Positions 1-13,229 of a stretch of 64,000 bases of DNA are shown piece after piece. Position 1 is the first letter of the stretch; each line of letters starts with the position of its first letter. Source of the stretch: Struthio camelus. Lineage: Eukaryota; Chordata; Aves; Struthioniformes; Struthionidae. Position numbers and translations under genes: made by a program. Location of the stretch: NCBI RefSeq assembly GCF_040807025.1, contig NC_090967.1, positions 7,804,001-7,868,000 on the forward strand. Reading direction: 5' to 3'. Under the pieces are notes generated by a model. The model was not told the DNA's origin. It saw only the letters and a list, made by a program, of their open reading frames with translations, and ran no database searches.

Positions 1-640
1 TCCCAGATCCTTCTCACTTCCATCCGTGTTCACCTCCCTCTCTGGTTTGTTGCTGCAAGCACATTGGCTCTGCCCAGACATCCTCCGTGCCTCCTGCTCC
101 GGCAGGCTCCAGCCAAAGCCCAAGCGTGGGCGCACGGCTCCCCGAGGCTGCCCGGGGGAGGAATCGGCGTCCAGCCGCAGGACACGCAACAAAGACCATC
201 CGCGTTCTGCCAGCGGCTGTGGCGAGGAGAGCTGGAGAGAAGCCAGAACCAGAGGTGTCAACGTTAACCTCCGCCCTCCCAGCTCACAGCCCAGCGCAGC
301 TTGGAAAGACCCCCACGGAGCAGATGCAGTTGTCCTGGACAGGGGAGCTCATTGCATTTAGCTTCAGCTGAACCAGGTAGAGCAGACGCAGTTTTTGGCT
401 GCACACAGCGGGATGATGGGGGGGAGGCAGCTTTTCCAGAGCCTGCTGAGAGCAGGTGACAGAGCACATGGGGAAACTGAGGCAGGGGACAGTAAAACAC
501 ATTAGTCAGCAAATCCATATGTTCTTCCCCAGCTATTCCCCATTTTCCTTTTGGGGTTGGGGGGGGGAGAAGGGGAGGAGGAGGATGGGAAGGAGGAATG
601 CAAGTCATCCGAAAGGCCCAAGAAAGCAGACAGAAAGTCA
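1..640. other. Left-edge sequence with no recognisable gene
   Basis: I see no coding exon, promoter or confident repeat here. By human synteny (TLE2 lies next to AES/TLE5) this should be the spacer downstream of TLE5, but no TLE2 exon is visible. A short stretch near 468-488 containing GGGAAACTGAGGCA resembles the MIR/CORE-SINE core; it is too short to call. Confidence 0.4.
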
Positions 641-644
641 CGGT

Positions 645-1710
645 CTTAACCAACCTTCTTATTTCTTTATTTGAAAGGCACAGCTTGTACGTCCTCGATA
701 CAGCATTTTCAGTTCCTCTTATTATAGGTCAAGTGATTAAACACAAAAAGCAAAACAAGATCTCTCTAAAGGACTATATACAAACACCAGATTATTTAAT
801 TGTATTCTTTTTTTGTTCCATTTTTGTTTTTTTAGAAGACACGCTAGCGCACGGAAATAAGAACAGAGAAAGCTGCTGTATCCTCTACATGGGGGTGGGG
901 GCACAGGAAGGGGGAGGACCAAGAAAGGCTGTCACGCGCTCTGCCTCCTCCTTTGCCCCAGTCCTCTCCTCGCCTCCCGCACCCCCAGGAGGGCGGGTGC
1001 TATGCCACAGGGGAGCGGGTGGCAGGGACTCCCCCTCCAGCCCTAGGTCAAGGAGCAGCGCGAGGAAAAGAAACCTGGCAGCCAGAGAGCATTGTACTAT
1101 TCCGGTGCTGCAGGACTGGTTAAAAACAGATACATGCAGAACAGCAAGGTGCCGGCCTGGTATTAGTGCAGGAGGGATGTGGGGGAGGACAGGACCAGAA
1201 TCAGGGAGATGCAAAGAGATCAAGAGCGTTCGGGAGGAGGAGGAGGTGGCTTGGGAGGGGGGGAAATCCCAGCAAGGAGTTGTGCAGAAACCGTTAGGAT
1301 CAAGGGTCATCTTTAAATACCAAGTGGGGCAGGTGGAAGGGAGCCTTGCGGTACCCGAGGAGCCAAGACTGCCGAGCGGCCCCAGAGCAGCGCGAGCCAG
1401 GCTCTGGCTCGGCTCTGCGACGGAGCAGGAGCGGGGATGGGGAAGCCAGGCTGGGCACAGGGAGAACACGATCGGCCACATGGTTACTGCTATGGCGCTT
1501 TTATTGCTGCGGAGCGGCCCATCTGCAGGGACGACAGTGGGGGCACCCCCCAGGCGCTGCTGCCCATGGGAACAGACCTGGCAAGCTGCCACCAAACACA
1601 AGCCCCCACAATTCTGCTGCACAGCAACTAGAGAGAGATACTGCATCTTGCATTGAACCCATCCCCTCCCACCCCCCAACAGCCCCCTCCCCCCATCCCC
1701 TCTATTCACT
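645..1710 (-). other. TLE5: TLE5 3' untranslated region
   Basis: This is the sequence downstream of the TLE5 stop on the minus strand. It contains a proximal AATAAA (plus-strand TTTATT, 1500-1505) and a distal AATAAA (666-671). The 680-860 part is AT-rich, as expected of a distal UTR. The 3' end at about 645 is inferred from the distal signal. Long open frames crossing this stretch on both strands lack family similarity and are not taken as genes. Confidence 0.6.
666..671 (-). terminator. TLE5: Distal polyadenylation signal of TLE5
   Basis: AATAAA on the minus strand about 1.04 kb past the TLE5 stop codon. A second AATAAA at 1500-1505, about 206 bases past the stop, could give a short-UTR mRNA. 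Confidence 0.5.
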
Positions 1711-3403
1711 CTAATCAGATTTCTCCCCGTCATCATCTTGGTGGGCATCTCCGTCATGGCCGTTCTTGTCCTCCTTGGAGAGGTGAGCTTGGGAGCCCAG
1801 GGCCGAGAGCGAGAGGAGCCCCGTGCCGGCGCTGACAGCGGGGAGGGATGGGGGCTGGAGGCCCACGGGGAGCGGAGTCAGAGGCAGAGCAAGGGCCTGA
1901 AGCTGCGAGAGCTGGTGAGCTTGAAGCTGCTGCTGTAGAGAACGACGGACAGATGGGAAGATAGGAGAGGGATATTGTCATTTTCAGTGCACTCAGACTC
2001 TAATTCACCCTCCCTCAACTCAAGGCCCCAGGCTGCCTGGGCAGGCATACTGTGCCAGCAACCAAGCTCAAACCGGGGACCTCGAGGCAGAGTCCTGGAG
2101 AGCACCACAGGCTGAGGTTTTAAGGAAGAGTCCAAACTCCTTGGGCTGTGACAGCCTCAAGAGAATGCTTGACAGCAGGTCCCTAACATGACATGCAGCC
2201 CCCAGCCCACAGGGCATCTGGCCCCAGGCTTTGGCATGCCCCAAGGATGCGGTTAAACCCCTTCCTGACCTCAACCCAGAACAGATGGTGTTTTCATTCA
2301 AGGGAGCTGCTGCGGTTCCTGCTCAAAAACCATAACTCCTCTCCTCACACCCAGATGGGACAGAGCAGGAATCCATGCAACCCCACGCCCACCTTAAAAC
2401 AAGCCTGGCCAAAACCAACCCCATGAAGCTGGAGCCAGCTCAGCACAGCATCCGCAGCCTCATCTTGGCAGGGTTACAGCAGTGTACATAGAGCAGCCTG
2501 CTCTCAGCACGCTGGGCACCTCTGTGTGTCATGACTCCCCTGCTTGCCTCTGCCTCAGAGTCCAAAGGCATGGATGCCTCTCCCTCCTAACCCAAACTAA
2601 ACATGCACCACGTACACGGATGATGGAGTTCAGTTCTGGTGCTGTCACCTGCTTGGCTCGCTCAATGGCTCCCAGGACTTGCTGCTGATGCTGGCGTGGA
2701 GAGAACAGAGGAGTTAAGAGTCATTTTGATCTGTGGTAGCGAAGAGCAGACCGAGGCAGGGAAGGAGACAAAATTGTCTCATTCCAGGTCTCCACCCAAA
2801 GGGTTAAGCAGGTCCCCTCTCATTTCCCATCCTCATCCTGTTCTGTACATGCTGGCAGCTGGAAAGGCCCAGCAGTCCTTGACCAAAGGGCTCTAAAGGC
2901 CTCAAAAATGAGATACCCCCTTAAAACAAACAAACAAAACACTAAAATCAGACACTCTTGAGGAGCTCCTCAGTCCTTGGGACATGTCCTGAGTCCCGAT
3001 CTGGAGCGGCTGGATGATGCTCCTGTGGAGGAGTCGAACACGGCTGCTCCAAACACCGGTAGGAAAAACAGCTGTATCACGTACTTTAAGAAATAAAGGA
3101 TGCCTGTGTTTGCTTCCCTGATAGCACAAGGTCTCCAAACACTAGGTCTGCCCATTTCACTCCAGCAAGTGGATTTTTCTTTCCATCTTGGCAGGAGGAC
3201 AGGGTTGCAGAGGGGGAAGGAGTTGCATTAAGATGCAAAGAGCTTAGTTGTGGCTTAGTTATTAGCCAGCTCTGATCTGATCAGGAAGCTACTTTGTCTT
3301 CCCTTTGAGCGGGTGTAGGGGAGGAATACAGCCTGTCCCCCCAACCCCACAGCTAATCCAGACCAAGAAACACAGCCTCCACAATACAACTAATCCTGAC
3401 CCC

Positions 3404-3434
<31 letters not shown>

Positions 3435-6400
3435 AACACCCAGCCATGAAAAGGGTGTTGGAGTTCACGGTCTCGGAGAGGTGCTGTGGGGAGATGGACA
3501 GATACTGCACTAAAGGTGCTTCATCATCCTCCTGCCTCAGGCAGCATCTCCCTCCCCTCCCTTGAGCACTCCCAATTAATCTCTCAGGGGAGTAGGAGGA
3601 GCACATCAGCTGCATTAATTAATGAGGCAGAGGAACTAGATCTCAAGGAGGAGCCATATGGAGGTATTTTTTAAATACACTCCCTCCCCCAATTAGCTGC
3701 CCGAAGCTCCCACCACCCCTCACAGAAGTGGCCGATGACTCAGGAATCATGGGAGCAGTGAGAGAACAGAGCCCATCTTTGTCCACAGCTTCCCAACAAA
3801 GGAGGACAGGACGGACATATCAGCCATAACCCAAGGGTTTGGGGGAGGGCTGCTTTAAAGACTCTAAGCCAGGCTTCTCTTTTAAGAGCTCATCCCCATG
3901 CAGGAGCTTAGAGCAAGCGACAAAGTTTTCCAGGCCTCCTGTGCCCTGGGTGAGGAGCTGGTTGGGAAGAGCCTATGTGTAGAGTGCCCAGGCTGGATGT
4001 CCAAAGGTACCTGGCCTCACAGAGGGAACAGGGGCCTCCATCCCTTTGTCACCAAAGCACTCCCTGATTCAGGGTTGAGTAAGAACCAGGGGGAGTTACC
4101 TCTTGCGAAAGGTAGGGCAGGACCTGAGCACAAATCCCATTTAACCTCTTGACAATTTCAGCCTGGAACATGGAGGGGGAAAAAAAAACCAGAAAGGAAA
4201 GACATCAGATGAGACCGGAGTTAGCACTGGACTGACCATCCTGAGCACGAGCTATCCCAGCTTCCCCCCTTCGTGAGGCAGGGCCCCCAGCTCCAGAGTG
4301 GCCTAATAAAATTCACAAGTACACCTGGAAAAGCCTGGCAGCATCCTTGTGTGTGTTGACGGGGGAGGCAAGGGGGATTTTGCCCCTAAGGCCCCTCCCC
4401 AAATAGTTAAATAAATCAATGCTGCTGACTGCACAGAGCAAGTTTTCAATATTCTTTTCCCTCTCAGCGTTTCCAGTATTCATTTAATGAAGTCAGGGGC
4501 AACCAGAGATAAAATTTATTATAGACTCAGGTGGGGACGTGTTGAATTATGTTCAGCTTGCGGACACAGACGCTTGTGCTGCTGCTGGAACCCTCGTTCT
4601 TCCCTCAGAAACGGTGGCTGCTTGGAGTCTCCTTGGACTCTCCTCCTCCACTCCCCTCCCCAAATCCAGAGAATTCGTCCGCTGCCCACTTCCCTGCAGC
4701 TGAGCTGGCAGGACAGAAACCATTCAAGCAGACTGCAAAGATGGGGGCAGCTTCTTCACTAACCCCACGCAAGCAGGTGGCAAACGTGTGAGGTTTTGAA
4801 TGCTTTTCTCCTAGTAAAGAGTGAAGCTATCAGCCCTTTGCAAATCACTTTCCAACAGAATTAGAAGAAATACAGACCTGAAGGGTTTAGGCATGCATCA
4901 AAACTGGCGAGAGGCCCCAACCAGCACAAGTAAGAAGTGGCACAGGATGGGAGTGAATTCATAGGAGTGCAGTGAGGATTCATGGCTCAAATCTTTTTGC
5001 GAGCAGGCAGGTTTTCCCAGGGAAGCCAGGATCACTGGCTTATCTAAGAGGGTGACTGGATCACAGGCTTTAAGTACCTTCGTAGGGAGCAGAAGTGTGC
5101 TGAAGGGCTTATAACTGAGCTGAGAAACGTACAGATGACTTTGTGACTGGAAGATGAAGCCAGCTAGAGTCAGACTCAGAGGAGACTCACGTTGTTAACA
5201 GTGCAGGTAATTAGCTACTGGGGGTTATTAACAACTTAACCACTAGCGATGGTAATGAATAAACTTATCCAGGCTGCAACAGAGTCTCCTCACAGGGAGG
5301 CTTTTTTAGAAGTTCTGCAAACAAGTTATCTAATCACGGTTCAAGAGAAATGCTGTCTGATCTGTGAGAGGATGGGGGGGGGGTGGCTGGGGAAAGGCCA
5401 AAGGCATTCTCACATACAGGCAGTCATGAAAACTCTTCCTGGACATTAAAGAAGGCAGCACATCTACAAGCTTGCCAGGGGCCTGGGAAACAGGTCTGGG
5501 AGAGACCCCGACAGTCATTTCCTGCCCTCCGCTCTGGACTCATGTTTATGGATTCTGACATGACAACTCTGGCACCTTCCCTGCACAATCTTGTCCAGGG
5601 CTTAAATACCTGTTCAGGTCCCAGGGGAAGATCAAAGTGTACCTGCAGCACAGAATTGCTGCCAGCATGATCTCTAAAGGTGAGGAGGGATCCCTGTGTT
5701 TCAAAAGGGTTTGCAAGGGCAGCCTTTTGCCAGGGCAATTATTTTTCCTCCCAACAGGGAAATATTTTTTAAGGTCTGAGAAAAACAAAACAAGAGAGAG
5801 AAAGAGAGGGAGAAAGAGAGAGAAAGTGAACCTCCTCCACCACCCAGGAGCTAGCAAACCCAAAAGAAGCTTCAGCATTTTACAGGCTCGTGGCATTTCT
5901 AGTTCCTGAAATGCCACCAAAGTGACAGGGCAAAACACAGCAGACAACCCACCCTCCCCAGGAACTAGAGCTCTTGGAAATGCCCCTCCTACCTGTTTGT
6001 GCATTTCGATATTCAGCCCATAGGACATCTCGTAATACTGTAGAGCAGGGGAAAAGAGAATTTAAAAAAAAATATATATATATATAAAATGAGTCAAGTC
6101 TGTACAAGGTAAAGACACTCCATGAACCAGTACTGAAAACTGCTGAAGTTTTTCTAACAGCTTTCTACAAAAACTGGGCAAGGATAGAGGGAAGAGAAGA
6201 AGCCTGCTCCCAGACAAACAAACACAGCAGGAGGCAAACACAAATGCAGACACAGATCTTCTCCAGGTCTAAGGCAGAAATATCCAAATCCAGGGTCTCT
6301 CTGCCCACCTAGCTCCAGCCTAGCACTGTTTCAGATGGAAAACAGAAAACTTGCCAACCGGGCCTCATCCAATACCCCACCCAGACACCTTCTGGCGCTC

Positions 6401-9400
6401 TAAATCAAGGTGAGCACCACTGCTTCAAACCCAAGAAAGGACTCAGGGCTCCAAGAACTTCTCCTAACTATGTCCATGGCCAAAAGAGAGGCAGCTTGAC
6501 TCTACAAACTTTGCCTGGCTCATATCCCAAAGCCCACATGGCTGGTTCTGCAGTGAATGGAAGAGATCACAACTGGGCTTCATCTAGCAAGTAACACATC
6601 CAGCTGCACACAGCTTCAGCTGTTTGGGAAGAAGCTGTGTAAAAAAAAAAAAAAAGAAAAAAAGAAAAAGAAAAGAAAAAACAATAAAAAACAAACAAAA
6701 ACCCACCCCCACAGCAACAGACAGCTATAAAGCAATCTATTGGCAGGAGAAGCTAATTCCTGACCCCCTCGAAGAAGCTGTTTTAAGGCTGATGTTTGAG
6801 AGTTTAGAAGTAAGTCTCCCTCAGCTTGCAGGCTGGAATCCTGACTCTTCCAAAGAGAAAGAAAATCCACTTCTGCACTCATTTAATTCAAAGAAGAGAA
6901 GATTGTGTCCTTGGGATTTTGGTACCGACTCCACAAGTCTGAGAAGCGCCCAGTTTGGTATCACCATTATTTCAGTCTGATTTAACGCCACTGCTGGTTC
7001 TCAAGGTTTCTTTGCATTCTGAAGACTGGAGCAGGAAGTGGGAACTTGACCCCTGAGCTGCTAATTGTTTCTTATTCAAAAATCTGAGCAGCTGCAACAG
7101 CTTCGAACATTCACAGAAACCCTCCTCTTCACTTCCTGCGACTTGCTGCTGGTCGGGAGCGACAGCAGCTCTGTGCGAATCCAGCTCGGAGCAACACAGC
7201 CAAAATCTCTAGGGCAGGAGCTGCTGCATGCTTGCAGGCTGGTAGGACAGTAGGACCCTGTGAAGCCTGGAGCTCTGCGTGATTAGGAAGAGCCTCCCTC
7301 CCAGCCCTGCCGGTTCAGCTGACAGTAACCTGAATCAATTCTGGCGACTGTCAGCATCAAGGGGGGAGGAGGGGGGAGAATCTCACCCAGCCGCACCTGG
7401 AAATGAGTTTCCATGCAGGCTGCAGGGCCCAGGAAGAGATCATTTAGCAGTGAGAATGGGGACACAATTAAAAGCCTGGCTTCCCCATTCCCATACAATG
7501 AAACTAGGGACCTATTCTCCTTTGCCCCCACCCCAAGCATGCCCTGCTCACTGTAGCCTAGGAGTCTGGACACACAGACAGCGCAGGAGTATGGACAGGA
7601 GAAAGCAGGGGCCAGCTCTGTTATTTCTCATTTCAAATTCATAACTCTTCTCTGAAGAGCTGCTGTATTAATTTCTACATCTTATCTCTTCCTTCCAGGG
7701 CAGGTGCAGCAGTTGGCAGGCTGGCACCAGCTCATCTTTATGGACAGCATCACAAACTCCTGTTAACTCCTTGATAGAAAAGCAACAGACCACTGCCTGG
7801 CCCTGCATCCCTCACCTGTGCTACAAGGGGCTCTTGCATGGGTGGAATGACAGAGGCACTACCTGGAAGCCAAACTGTCATCCTACCTACAAGAATATGG
7901 CTAAGTGTTTCCTAGAGGATTTCTTTCTTTAGAGAGCTCCAGTTAAGCCTGCAGCCTACATGTGGCACCACTTCTCACACCTTTCCCAGGCATCGCCCTG
8001 GGCTTTGCACACTTTGTGCTGGGACACACATGCACACCACAGACTAGAAGTGCCAGCTCTTTGTACTGTGGCTCTGCGAGGCTGTTGGGGTCAAGGGAAC
8101 GTGCAGAAGGCCTGAACTTTTGCACGGCAGCTAATTCCTGCTTCCAGCTCCCATCAGCCTTATGTGGTTTCTCAGCTTTGCAACTGCTCAAAGCACAGCT
8201 TCATCTGTCACTTGCCATGACTCTCTGTCTTCCCAGCAGGGCATCTCCCAGAGTTTCCAAACATCACCCCATTGGTACCTCACAGCTCTTTCTCAGGTAT
8301 ATAAGAGCTGTCACTTTCCTCAAGGCACAGAGAGCAAGGTCATGCAGTGAGTCAGTGGCAGGGCCAAAGATCCTGACTCCTAGACAGGGCTGAAATCACC
8401 AGATTGTCTTTATCTCAGCAGCATTTAAGCCTCAAGCACTGTCCAGCCCTCCTCAATCTCTCTCTGTTCTTTGCCTTCTTCAGAGGGGAGCCGCCTCTGC
8501 TTCTCCAGGGGTCAGTTAAAGGCTGGCAAGGTTCTTCTGCCTGCAGCTTGCAGAACAAGGGCACTTGCCAGGCACCAGCTCTGATAACCCCCTTTACCAC
8601 TCTGCAAGTGTTAAAATATCACCAGGATGATTCCTGTACAGCTAGGAGATCCCCAAGCACCCTGACAATCTTGCTCTGCTCCACAGGACCCCACACACCT
8701 ATTCCTCCCGCTGTCTGTTATACTAAAGCTGTTGGGGCAGGTTCTGTCACAGGCTCCAGCACCAGTTGCACAGGCTACTCTGCCCTGCACATCCTCTCTC
8801 AAGTAAATTTGGTTCTTCATGCTTCATTGCCAATTGGCTCAGCTACAGCACTATCCCACAGCAGCTCTACCATCCCTGCCTGACTTTTTGCACTCTCAAG
8901 TACCTCTCAATGCTCCTGGTCTCAGGGCACAGGCTCCACGCTCGGCTGTACTGGCTTGAGCCAGGTCTCACTCTTTCACAGGCAGTCAATGTAGGGGCAT
9001 GGAATGAGTATTTCTTTCAGTCTCAGCTGCCACAGGAACACAGGACTGCAGAGGCAGACCCCCATCACCACCAATCAAGCAGTAACTAGGCCCATCAGTT
9101 TTCTATGTCCAACACTTCTCTGCCAGTTCCCTGCATTTCAACAATCCACTGCATGTGGACAACACGAAATACCAAAATAGCCCTGCTTGCAGAAAAGTCG
9201 ACACCAACCTTGCCTACAGATCTGCTGTTCCATGGGGCAAAAGCTCTCTGCCAAACAAAACCCAGGCACGAGCACCTGCTCCGCTGTTCAGTCCCCACCC
9301 GTGCCACCCACACATTTTCTGCTGCCAGGACAGGTTCTTACCATGACGTAGTGACGCTGCATCTCTGATTTCTCGCTGGCTAGTTTGTCACATTCCAACT

Positions 9401-12400
9401 TCAAGCTGAAAAGCCAGAAAACAGTAAGAAAACCAAACAGGAGGTAACAAAGTCGATCATCGCAGAGCAGGGAACAGCTGCTTCCTGTGTTTTCTGTGCA
9501 GCACCTAACAGCCCCATCCCCAGTCTGGCTTCTCAAATGCCACCATTCAAGCACTAAAGGGCAGGTCCGAGCTTTGGTCATGTTGTGTTTGTACAGCAGC
9601 TACCTCAACAAAGCTCTTTCTCAGAGTCCTACCAAAATACAGGATTACCATTAAAGAGATGCTGGCAGCACAAGGCTGTCCACCAATGAGCCATTCGGAC
9701 AGTGACGTGCCCACCAGACAAATCTTGCCGTAGCAATCCTTTTATAGGGAAGAAGAGAGGCTGGACAGAAGCAGCAGTCACTGCTCAAGGAGGGGCTTGC
9801 CTTTCCTCAGTTGATCGCTGGCAGGAGGGGAAAGTTTCTAGCGTGGGCCTGCTTGCAAGCTCTAGAAGTGCTTTATACAACTTAAAAAATAAAGCCACAT
9901 CCTTTTCCAGATGATGAAGGGGAGGCCCAAGTGCAGCATACCCCTCCAGAAGAAAGGATTTTCTCTCCACTAGGTTCTTCACACCCTTAAGAGAAAATGC
10001 TGCTGCTCCCAGTGTTTTATGGAGCTCCAACTCCCCAGCCAAGCAACCGCAGCCTGCATGCGCTGTGGTTTTATGTTTCAAACAAGAAACAGCTTCACCT
10101 ACACAAAACCTGTTTCTCTTCTAGCAGATTACGTCCAAGTGCGGTGGCGGGGGGGAAAGCCTCCCTTCCAGTGGACATATTTCTTGAGGCTTCCTGTTCC
10201 ATCACTGGCACTGCTCAGAGGCGGAGGGAATCCAGGAAATAGCCATTTCTAAGCTGTTACTCTGATTGCCTTCTGCCAGAATGACATGACTACAAACCTA
10301 TGACCCAGTTGTCTGGCAGAGCCCAGGCCAAGGTGAAAGGTACATAAAGGCACAGCAGGGCTACACAAACTGCCATAGCACCGTGGCCACAGAGGCACAT
10401 GCTACAACCAGGTCTAGAGGCCTGCTAGACCATGACAGAGGGCATCACTGAGTTGATTTAAGCTCAGAGTTTTGTGTTTCTTAAATAAACACACACACAA
10501 AAAGCAACAAACCATCACAAGCCAACTTTCAGGTCAGCAGAAGTATTTCCACTCTCACATGCACAAAAGCGGAAGCATTTGGATTTAAGTGCTCCCTGCA
10601 GCATTTGTAATCCAAGAATGGCAGCCAGCGAGAAGAACCGAGGAGAAACTCCCAGCAAGACATGGGAGGCCTGGCAAGCCTCTGTGCAGTCCTGGCTGAG
10701 CAACACACAGAGGGAAGTCCTTGGCTGGAGAGGGAAGATTGAACATTCTCCTCTCTAGGCTCCTAAGCGGACATGATTAATCCCTTCCCTGAGGTCCCAT
10801 TTTAGACAAACATGACCCGAGCTGTACGATCAAGTCCCTCCCTTAGTGTTCCAGTTCGGTCCACACTGCAAGGCAATGGAGCAGAAGAATCAAAGTGATT
10901 CTTCTACGTCTTGCCACTGCTTGTCAGCCCAGCAGTAAATCTGCTGAGCACTCAGTGCAGTTGTCCCTGGGGAGCCCAGGATGGGCGCAGCAAGCTCCTC
11001 CTCTCTTGTGGAGAAAGTCCCCCCAGAAGGTGAGGGGAGGGGGGTCCTTGATGACCTGACACAGGTCATCAAGTTCCTGCAGGGTATATCCCACCAACCA
11101 GCGCCCAGGACGGCACTACCCAGGGTACAGGCACCCGTGGGCGCTTCTAATGGTTCTTAGCTCTATGGAGAGCAATGCTCAGAGTTCCCTGTCCCAAGAC
11201 AAAAGTGTGGAGGACACTGGGACCTGTGACACACAGGAGCACCCACCTGTGATACTGGGCCTGCAGGAGCTGGAACTCATCTTTGATCCGGTCGCAGGAG
11301 TCAGAGGTTGTGAACTTCAGCTGTTGTGGCAGGTGAGAGGAGCCCTTGAACAACACATGAAAGAGCGCTGGGCACTGAGCAAATGCAGGGGTGGGAAGGG
11401 AAGCCAACACATGCTCCTTCCCACGAGCACAGTTTCCTTCTCAGCTACCTAGAGGTGCCTGTGCTGGCCTGATCCCACCACGCATCCCACAGACACTAAA
11501 GCACAGATTTGCTTTTTCAGCGGTACATCTAACCAGGAGCACAGATCATTTTAAAAGCAGGACGGAAGCTGCCACGAGGAGACAGAGAAGGAGGTGACAC
11601 CCCCAAGGGCCCTCCTGGGGAAACAGCATGGTCAGGCCAGGGGGACATGCCCAAGGTCACCTGTGGGAACTCGGACGCAGAAGTTTGGCCAGGGTCCCTT
11701 TTCCAGGTTTTATCTCCACAGTCACCTTGCACTACAGACAGGGAAACGGAAGCGGGAGGAAGCTCCTCCTGGGGCTGGGACCCACATCTCTTGCTCGCAT
11801 CTCATCCCCCCAAGCTGTCCTCTCCCTCAGCTGGGAACAAGTCCCAGGGCTCTAACCACAAAGCCACCCGCCGCCTTCCTTAACAACTGCACAGAGACAG
11901 TAACCAGGGCATCTCTGCAAACAACAAACACCCCACGCGCGAACGGGAGCCAGGACTGTGCGGAACGCCCTGGCGGAGGGATGGGGGGCCAGGGCTCGGG
12001 AAGGGGGAGGAGACCCCCCGCAAAGCCTCCCGCTCGCTCCTCGCTGCGGCGAGGAGGCAGTCAGCCAGTCAGATCGGGAGGCAACGAGGGCTCCTGCCAG
12101 CACCGCGGGGGGGAGAGACGTTGCAGCAAGAGCCCCCGAGCGAGCGCGGGATGCCGGGGCCGGGAGCGCTGCAGCCGCTCCGCCAGAACATGGAGGCGCA
12201 GAGGCAGCCGCTGGGACACGGCGCGCGTCACCCCCGGGGCGCCCTGGCCCGCGCCCCGGCTCGCCAGAACCGCCCTCGGGGCTCCACCGTCCCCTCGGAC
12301 CCCCAGCCCCCCCCCCCCCCGGCAGCTCTGCCCCCCCGGACCCCCAGCACCCCCCAGCAGCTCTGCCCCCCCCCGGACCCCAGCACCCCCCGGACCTCCA

Positions 12401-12965
12401 GCACCCCCCGGCAGCTCTGCCCCCCCGGACCCCCAGCACCCCCCGGACCCCAGCACCCCCCGGACCCCAGCACCCCCCGGACCCCAGCACCCCCCGGACC
12501 TCCAGCACCCCTCACAACAGCTCTGCCCCCCCGGACCCCCAGCACCCCCCGGACCCCCAGCACCCCCCGGACCCCCAGCACCCCCCAGCAGCTCTGCCCC
12601 CCCCCGGACCCCAGCACCCCCGGACCCCCAGCACCCCCCAGCAGCTCTGCCCCCCCCGGACCCCAGCACCCCCCAGACCCCAGCACCCCCCGGACCCCCA
12701 GCACCCCCCGGACCCCCAGCACCCCCCGGCAGCTCTGCCCCCCCCGGACCCCAGCACCCCCCAGCAGCTCTGCCCCCCCCGGACCCCAGCACCCCCCGGA
12801 CCCCCAGCCCCCCCTCACAACAGCTCTGCCCCTCGGCCCCCAGCCCCCCCACCACCCCCGGCCCCCCGCCGTCCTTCACGGGCCCTGCGCCGCCCCCAGA
12901 CCCCCCAGACCCCCCGGCCGGGCCCGGCCCCGCCGTACCGAGTGCCGGCTTTGTGGAAACATCAT
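1711..12965 (-). CDS. TLE5: TLE5 (AES), Groucho/TLE family corepressor modulator, 7 exons, 197 aa
   Basis: Coding exons in transcript order: 12939-12965, 11247-11344, 9342-9405, 5993-6037, 4100-4162, 2616-2690 and 1711-1932. They sum to 594 bases, 197 codons plus stop, the same length as human AES. The protein starts MMFPQSRHS, continues with the Gln-rich Q domain ([20 protein letters not shown]..., then [35 protein letters not shown] and [14 protein letters not shown]), and ends with the short Gly/Pro segment and an acidic tail ending DDDGEKSD. It has no WD40 propeller, as expected for this short member. The family is nuclear: the Q domain oligomerises with full-length TLEs and contacts TCF/LEF factors, which dampens or modulates repression in Wnt and NF-kB pathways. 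Phases agree at every junction and all donors are GT, all acceptors AG. I chose the first of two adjacent ATGs in exon 1, as in the human protein. No damage is seen. Confidence 0.97.
3400..3438. repeat. C-tract followed by A-tract in TLE5 intron
   Basis: A C-rich run (3400-3416, one T) adjoins about 21 As. It is simple-sequence DNA inside the intron between the 4100-4162 and 2616-2690 exons. There is no flanking transposon body, so I do not read it as a retrocopy tail. Confidence 0.7.
6641..6705. repeat. A-rich low-complexity tract in TLE5 intron
   Basis: Fifteen As followed by interrupted A/AG runs. Low-complexity DNA within the intron between the exons at 9342-9405 and 5993-6037. Confidence 0.65.
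8325..8392 (+). repeat. Possible ancient MIR/CORE-SINE fragment
   Basis: The stretch around AGCAAGGTCATGCAGTGAGT and CAGTGGCAGGGCCAAAGATC follows the order of the MIR tail (aaggtcacacagc ... agtggcagagcc ... gattcgaaccc). Only about 70 bases can be followed and the match is diverged, so a relic is plausible rather than certain. Confidence 0.35.
12297..12880. repeat. C-rich minisatellite in TLE5 intron 1
   Basis: Tandem array of an 18-19-bp unit (core CACCCCCCGGACCCCCAG) interleaved with a longer variant carrying CAGCAGCTCTGCCCCC. The plus strand is C-rich, so the TLE5 coding (non-template) strand is G-rich with many runs of four to six Gs, a layout that favours G-quadruplexes and R-loops. 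It begins a few dozen bases downstream of the exon 1 donor. Large proline-rich open frames across it are by-products of the repeat. Confidence 0.9.
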
Positions 12966-13000
12966 GTCAGGCTGCGGCTCGGCCCCGCACGGAGCGGCCC

Positions 13001-13032
13001 GCTGCTGCTGCCGCCGCCGCCGCCGCCGCCGC
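13001..13032. repeat. TLE5: CTG/CCG triplet repeat in the probable TLE5 5' UTR
   Basis: Three CTG triplets followed by about seven CCG triplets, read as CGG then CAG on the TLE5 sense strand. It lies 36-67 bases upstream of the start codon. A second imperfect CCG cluster lies at 13053-13090. Confidence 0.8.
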
Positions 13033-13198
13033 CCGCCCGCCCGCTGCCGCCGCCGCCGCGGCGCCCTGGGCCTGGGCCGCCGCCGCCGCCTTTGTCCGCG
13101 CCGGGCCCGGCCGCCCCGCCCCCGCGGCCGCCCCGCCCCGGCCGCCCGCTCGCCCGCGCCGCTCCCGCCGCCGGCGCCTATTGTCTAATGGCGGCTGC

Positions 13199-13229
13199 TG
13201 CTCCGGCTCCGGCTCCGGCTCCGGCTCCG
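13199..13229. repeat. CTCCGG hexanucleotide repeat
   Basis: About five copies of CTCCGG within the TLE5 CpG island, in probable 5' UTR or proximal promoter. Confidence 0.8.

Noticed and set aside
598-1656. 352-codon plus-strand frame
   Set aside because: It is antisense to the TLE5 3' UTR; only part is open by chance and no family similarity is visible.
11647-11700. Second MIR-like fragment around CCCAAGGTCACCTGTG
   Set aside because: Only about 12 bases follow the MIR core before the match is lost.
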